From assembly GCA_050262615.1 (NCBI GenBank), contig JBLNEL010000326.1, positions 1-8,339 of the forward strand: a DNA stretch of 8,339 nucleotides, given 5' to 3'. Source of the stretch: JAUZPB01 sp050262615 (lineage in GTDB: Bacteria > Bacteroidota > Ignavibacteria > Ignavibacteriales > SURF-24). Both the position numbers and the translations under genes were made by a program. Each line of letters begins with the position of its first letter. Position 1 is the first letter of the stretch. Below are positions 5,756 to 8,339 of this stretch, piece after piece. Below the pieces are notes generated by a model that was not told the origin of the DNA, searched no databases, and worked only from the letters and a program-made list of their open reading frames with translations.

Positions 5756-5768
5756 TTTTTCTCTTCGG
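5725..5768. terminator. Long hairpin, possible terminator of the barrel/T9SS-tail region
   Basis: CCGGGGAGAAAAATCA (5725-5740) and TGATTTTTCTCTTCGG (5753-5768) form a 16-bp stem with only two G-U wobbles on the plus transcript, including 11 contiguous Watson-Crick pairs. The loop is 12 nt. It spans the TGA of the tail remnant. A T run lies inside the stem, not after it, so it is not a classical terminator. It is the most stable dyad in the window and could end transcripts or block exonucleases. Confidence 0.5.
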
Positions 5769-5777
5769 TTAAATTTA

Positions 5778-5807
5778 CCCTGTCTATAGTCAAAACCGTA
5801 TCTGAAC
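5778..5807 (-). repeat. Dispersed short repeat, copy 3 (diverged)
   Basis: Read on the minus strand it gives TTCAGATACGGTTTTGACTA, then CAGGG, aligning with copies 1 and 2. The block 5789-5807 matches 1442-1460 at 16 of 19 positions. On its own this match would be within chance for AT-rich DNA. It is listed because the spacing to AGGG and the orientation agree with the other two. Confidence 0.25.
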
Positions 5808-6388
5808 CCGGTCTTCGTTCACTACCTGCTTTATTGATCAGAATTCACTTTTCATTTGCTAATATGAATTAGTTATATTTCATTTACAACTGATCTTATA
5901 AAATTACCTGTAGGAACTATAAATGACAATCAGCTCTTTTTCTCTTACCATCGATAGGCAGAATGACCAAAGCCAGTCATAATAATAAAAGGAAGCTTTA
6001 GAAAAACGCAAAAATTAGCTAGTTTCACACTGACAGGGTTTTGGGTAGGTACAAGTGAAAATCTACTTAAAAGAGCTTGTCTGTAGCAAATCAATTTTTG
6101 AGAATTATTCATATTATTTTCTGCCATTGCAGTTAACATCCAATGAGATTGACTGTCCTGTCTCACCTACACTATTTACTCATAAATAAATTCTATAATT
6201 TTTCCTGAAGCCCGGAATTCAGAGCTATAAATAGAGGGAAGCAACTAAGTTTATTTGTAATTTGTCCTGCTTATTTTATAAAGGATACTGCTACTCCCGA
6301 AGTCGGTAAAAGTTGATTAGATGTATTCCTTTCAAAAAGTATCCCCTTTGGAAAGTATCTTGACATAGTACATTTGAAATTGTATCTT
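5808..6388. other. Gene-free stretch
   Basis: No supportable gene. A minus-strand open frame (5945-6166, 73 codons) and an overlapping plus-strand open run (about 5970-6085) both lack recognisable domains, ribosome sites and neighbours that would make sense of them. An 8-bp direct repeat, AAAGTATC, is near 6337-6360. No tRNA or T-tailed terminator is visible on the plus strand. Confidence 0.3.
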
Positions 6389-6423
6389 AAAAAAAATTTT
6401 AACCTTTAATCTTTTGATTTAGG
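6389..6423 (-). terminator. Possible intrinsic terminator of the ABC operon
   Basis: On the minus strand, CCT-A-AATC pairs with GATT-AA-AGG around an AAAA loop (6423 to 6403), an imperfect 7-bp stem. A run of eight T residues (plus-strand A run, 6389-6396) follows about six bases later. It lies about 340 nt beyond the stop of the ATPase gene. The orientation is right but the stem is weak. Confidence 0.25.
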
Positions 6424-6760
6424 ACATTCTCAGAAAGTCTCCCCGATTAAAGAAAAAAGGCAAATCTATCCAGAGATATAGCTATATGTTACATAGGTAT
6501 AAACAACTGTTTTTTCTTTTCTCTTTTTCATAAGTCAGCATTATACTTAATAAATGAGCTCTCAAGAATAAAATATTCCTGGATTATGTTTTCAATAAGC
6601 GCTGTCTGCTTTTATGTACTAATCGGTTCTTCCGATGCATTTTATCATTTTTAGTTACTCCAATATCAGCATATTTATTCAAATGAAATGCATCAGTAAT
6701 TTCAGCCCTCCACAAAATTAAGTTGTTTTCAATATGTGATAGATTCGGCAAATGTCTCAA
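6424..6760. other. Gene-free stretch downstream of the ABC operon
   Basis: The plus strand has an open run of 68 codons (6451-6654) with two hydrophobic stretches, but its only ATG comes late, and I see no ribosome site or known motif. I see no RNA gene or repeat here. It is best read as 3' flank of the minus-strand operon. Confidence 0.3.
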
Positions 6761-7459
6761 TTAAAATATTTTCTGATGATCAATTATCCTTCCATCGGAC
6801 ATTTCTATGGTTCTATCACTTGATTTTGCAAAATCATTATCGTGTGTCACTGCTATTATCGTCTGATTAAAATCCTGAGAAAGCTGCTTAAAAATCCCAA
6901 AAACCATCTCAGTGTTCCTGCTGTCCAGATTTCCAGTTGGCTCGTCGCACATAACAATTGCCGGATCATTAATTAATGATCTTGCGATGGCTACTCTCTG
7001 CTGCTGTCCCCCGCTTAGCTTTGATGCATCTTTTAGTGCCTGGTCTCCCAGACCCAGCATTGATAACTTCTGGTAAGCCTTTTCTTCTATTTCCAGGTGT
7101 GAGTACCTGCCCTGTTTTAAGGCCGGTATCATAACATTTTTCAGACATGAGAATTCGGGCAGCAGATAATGAAACTGAAACACAAAACCAATCTTTTTAT
7201 TTCTGATTAAAGCCAGATTATCAACTGATTCATTTGCGACCGGCTGTTCGTCTATCAGTAATTCGCCCTCATATTCTGTATCCATGGTACTTAAACAATA
7301 CAGCAGCGTAGATTTACCGGAACCGCTTTTACCCACAATGGTTAAGAATTCACCCCTCTCTACTGCAAAACTCACATCATCCAAAACCCTGAATTTCACG
7401 GGGTCATAGAAATACTTCCTGATATTTCTGGCCTCTAAAATTATATTTCTTCTTTCCAT
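6761..7459 (-). CDS. lolD: LolD-type ABC transporter ATP-binding protein
   Basis: A 232-residue ATPase that powers an FtsX-family exporter in the inner membrane. Every nucleotide-binding motif is present: Walker A GKSGSGKST (43-51), Q-loop Gln95 in FVFQFHYLLPEF, signature LSGGQQQR (148-155), Walker B AIVMCDEPTG with Asp172-Glu173 (167-176), D-loop LDS (178-180) and H-loop His206 (VTHDND). 'FVFQFHYLLPEF' and 'DEPTGNLDS' are typical of the LolD/MacB/FtsE class (lipoprotein release, macrolide export, division), and the length equals LolD. The start is placed at 7459 (MERRNIILEARNI). A longer open frame reaches 7588, but its first 43 residues overlap the permease gene and do not fit the family. 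No strong ribosome site is seen. The gene follows the permease gene by 10 nt, so they are co-transcribed and probably translationally linked. LolD is the best guess; the exact cargo is not proven. Confidence 0.88.
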   Translation of the reverse strand: MERRNIILEARNIRKYFYDPVKFRVLDDVSFAVERGEFLTIVGKSGSGKSTLLYCLSTMDTEYEGELLIDEQPVANESVDNLALIRNKKIGFVFQFHYLLPEFSCLKNVMIPALKQGRYSHLEIEEKAYQKLSMLGLGDQALKDASKLSGGQQQRVAIARSLINDPAIVMCDEPTGNLDSRNTEMVFGIFKQLSQDFNQTIIAVTHDNDFAKSSDRTIEMSDGRIIDHQKIF

Positions 7460-7469
7460 GTTAATTTTA

Positions 7470-8339
7470 TTATTTTCTAAATATCGCCACAGGATCAACC
7501 CTGGCGGCCTTTCTTGCCGGAAAATAGCCGGCACCCAATGACACAATAAGCCCAAAAATGATACCTGAAACAAATATAAAAGGATCAAATTGGATTGGGA
7601 AGTAACCCACAGGGGGACCTACATATATCCCTGAAGCAATCACAACAAGTATACTTCCGATTATTACTCCTGCTATAGTACCTATTGCTCCCATTATAAA
7701 TGCTTCTGTTAAGAATATTGTGATTATATCTTTACCTTTAAATCCATTGGCTTTTAATATGGCAATATCATTCATTTTCTGTGTGATAGTCATGTTGATG
7801 ATATTATAAATTCCGAAGGCTGCAACCAGCATAATAGATATTGAAATTAATGGGGTCATCGTTCCCATCATTCTGCTCTGCGCCATTTGATCCGCATTTT
7901 CAACCTGCCAATCTTCAACTTTGTATTCTGTCATTCTTTGTATTTGGGCAGCATATATGGCTGATGAGTCCGGGTTTGTCAGTCTAATATAAATATCAGT
8001 AGCATTATTTGAATTTTCCCTGATAAGCTGATGTGCTGTGGAAATATTTAAATAGGACTTCGTATCATCTATAGATTTATTTTCAGTTGCAAAAACCCCA
8101 ATAACCTTAAGATTTTTAATAACTCCAAAAGATGATATAACACTTATATTATCACCCAGGGACAAATTCATTTTCTCAGCTATCCCCTTTCCTATTATTA
8201 TTCCATTCATATCAGATGAAAGCTTCATCAGGTCACCGGCAAGCATCGAACTCCTTATATTGAACATCGCATCTGCTTCTGTTACATTTATTCCGCTGCC
8301 AAGCCCCTTAATCTGGGATCTACCACTATTATAAAACAA
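7470..8339 (-). CDS. FtsX-family ABC permease, LolC/LolE-like (N-terminus beyond window)
   Basis: The last 289 residues of an inner-membrane permease, with the stop at 7470-7472. The frame is still open at the window edge, and the first visible codon is TTG (Leu), not a start. Relative to the ~400-residue LolC/LolE type, roughly the first 110-130 residues (TM1 and part of the periplasmic domain) are missing. Visible residues 1-155 are the periplasmic MacB-PCD-like domain, including GIIIGKGIAEKMNLSLGD (46-63), typical of LolC/E. Three membrane segments follow at about 160-182, 212-238 and 253-274. The cytoplasmic loop MNDIAILKANGF (189-200) is the coupling region for the ATPase. The tail YFPARKAARVDPVAIFRK (272-289) is the conserved FtsX end. 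With the ATPase 10 nt downstream, it forms an exporter expected to extract lipoproteins from the inner membrane. A MacB-like efflux role is possible but less favoured, given the separate ATPase gene. Confidence 0.85.
   Translation of the reverse strand: MFYNSGRSQIKGLGSGINVTEADAMFNIRSSMLAGDLMKLSSDMNGIIIGKGIAEKMNLSLGDNISVISSFGVIKNLKVIGVFATENKSIDDTKSYLNISTAHQLIRENSNNATDIYIRLTNPDSSAIYAAQIQRMTEYKVEDWQVENADQMAQSRMMGTMTPLISISIMLVAAFGIYNIINMTITQKMNDIAILKANGFKGKDIITIFLTEAFIMGAIGTIAGVIIGSILVVIASGIYVGPPVGYFPIQFDPFIFVSGIIFGLIVSLGAGYFPARKAARVDPVAIFRK

Noticed and set aside
5945..6166. 73-codon minus-strand frame in the gap before the ABC operon
   Set aside because: No family resemblance, no ribosome site and no plausible partner. 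The opposite strand is open over part of the same stretch, which suggests chance.
6451..6654. 68-codon plus-strand open run with two hydrophobic segments
   Set aside because: It has no early start codon or ribosome site. The hydrophobicity follows from T-rich composition, and it converges on the ABC operon with nothing to link it to.
7460..7588. Extended N-terminus of the LolD-type ATPase overlapping the permease gene
   Set aside because: The 43 extra residues are read from another frame of the permease's conserved C-terminus and do not match the family. The start at 7459 gives the expected length.
1..8339. CRISPR array, tRNA, rRNA or an intact defence or toxin module
   Set aside because: I looked for regularly spaced repeats, tRNA T-loop and acceptor patterns, and nuclease or toxin motifs on both strands, and found none that could be supported.

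Overview
This 8.3 kb window is AT-rich and looks like a chromosomal stretch from the Bacteroidota/Ignavibacteriota side of the FCB group. That placement is an inference. It rests on a PorV/PorQ-like outer-membrane protein, a remnant resembling a type IX secretion (T9SS) sorting tail, an S41 protease of the tricorn/IRBP type, and promoter-like sites matching the TTTG / TAnnTTTG consensus known from Bacteroidota.

Layout, left to right. At 1-342 (+) is the 3' end of a very charged hypothetical protein, closed by a clear intrinsic terminator (371-417). At 654-1133 (+) is a small lipoprotein with a probable NTF2-like fold. A 1.26 kb stretch (1134-2397) has no intact gene. It holds a C-terminal scrap of a TPR protein (1265-1414, -), a C-terminal scrap of an integrase-core transposase (1626-1781, -), and several dyad structures upstream of the next gene. 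At 2398-3765 (+) is an exported S41 peptidase. The gap after it (3766-4404) carries a second, independently decayed copy of the same transposase tail (4003-4149, -). At 4405-5511 (+) is the PorV/PorQ-like beta-barrel. It is followed by a probable T9SS-tail remnant (5531-5755, +) that a short dispersed repeat appears to have entered in frame, and by a strong hairpin. Another ~1 kb without an intact gene leads to an ABC export module on the minus strand: a LolD-type ATPase (6761-7459) and the C-terminal 289 residues of its FtsX-family permease (7470-8339, running off the right edge).

The four plus-strand genes look independently transcribed. Three have promoter-like sites of their own, and the partial first gene ends in a terminator. 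The two ABC genes form an operon with a 10-nt gap. The theme of the intact genes is the cell envelope: lipoprotein, exported protease, outer-membrane barrel, and lipoprotein-release or export ABC transporter. Nothing in the window ties them into one pathway.

The most unusual property is low coding density (about 58 percent by intact genes), with the gaps filled by recognisable but dead fragments. I see no intact defence, CRISPR, tRNA or rRNA locus. I did not find a convincing new multi-gene system. The best leads are the paired transposase relics, the dispersed repeat apparently spliced in frame into a T9SS tail, and the structured region upstream of the S41 gene.
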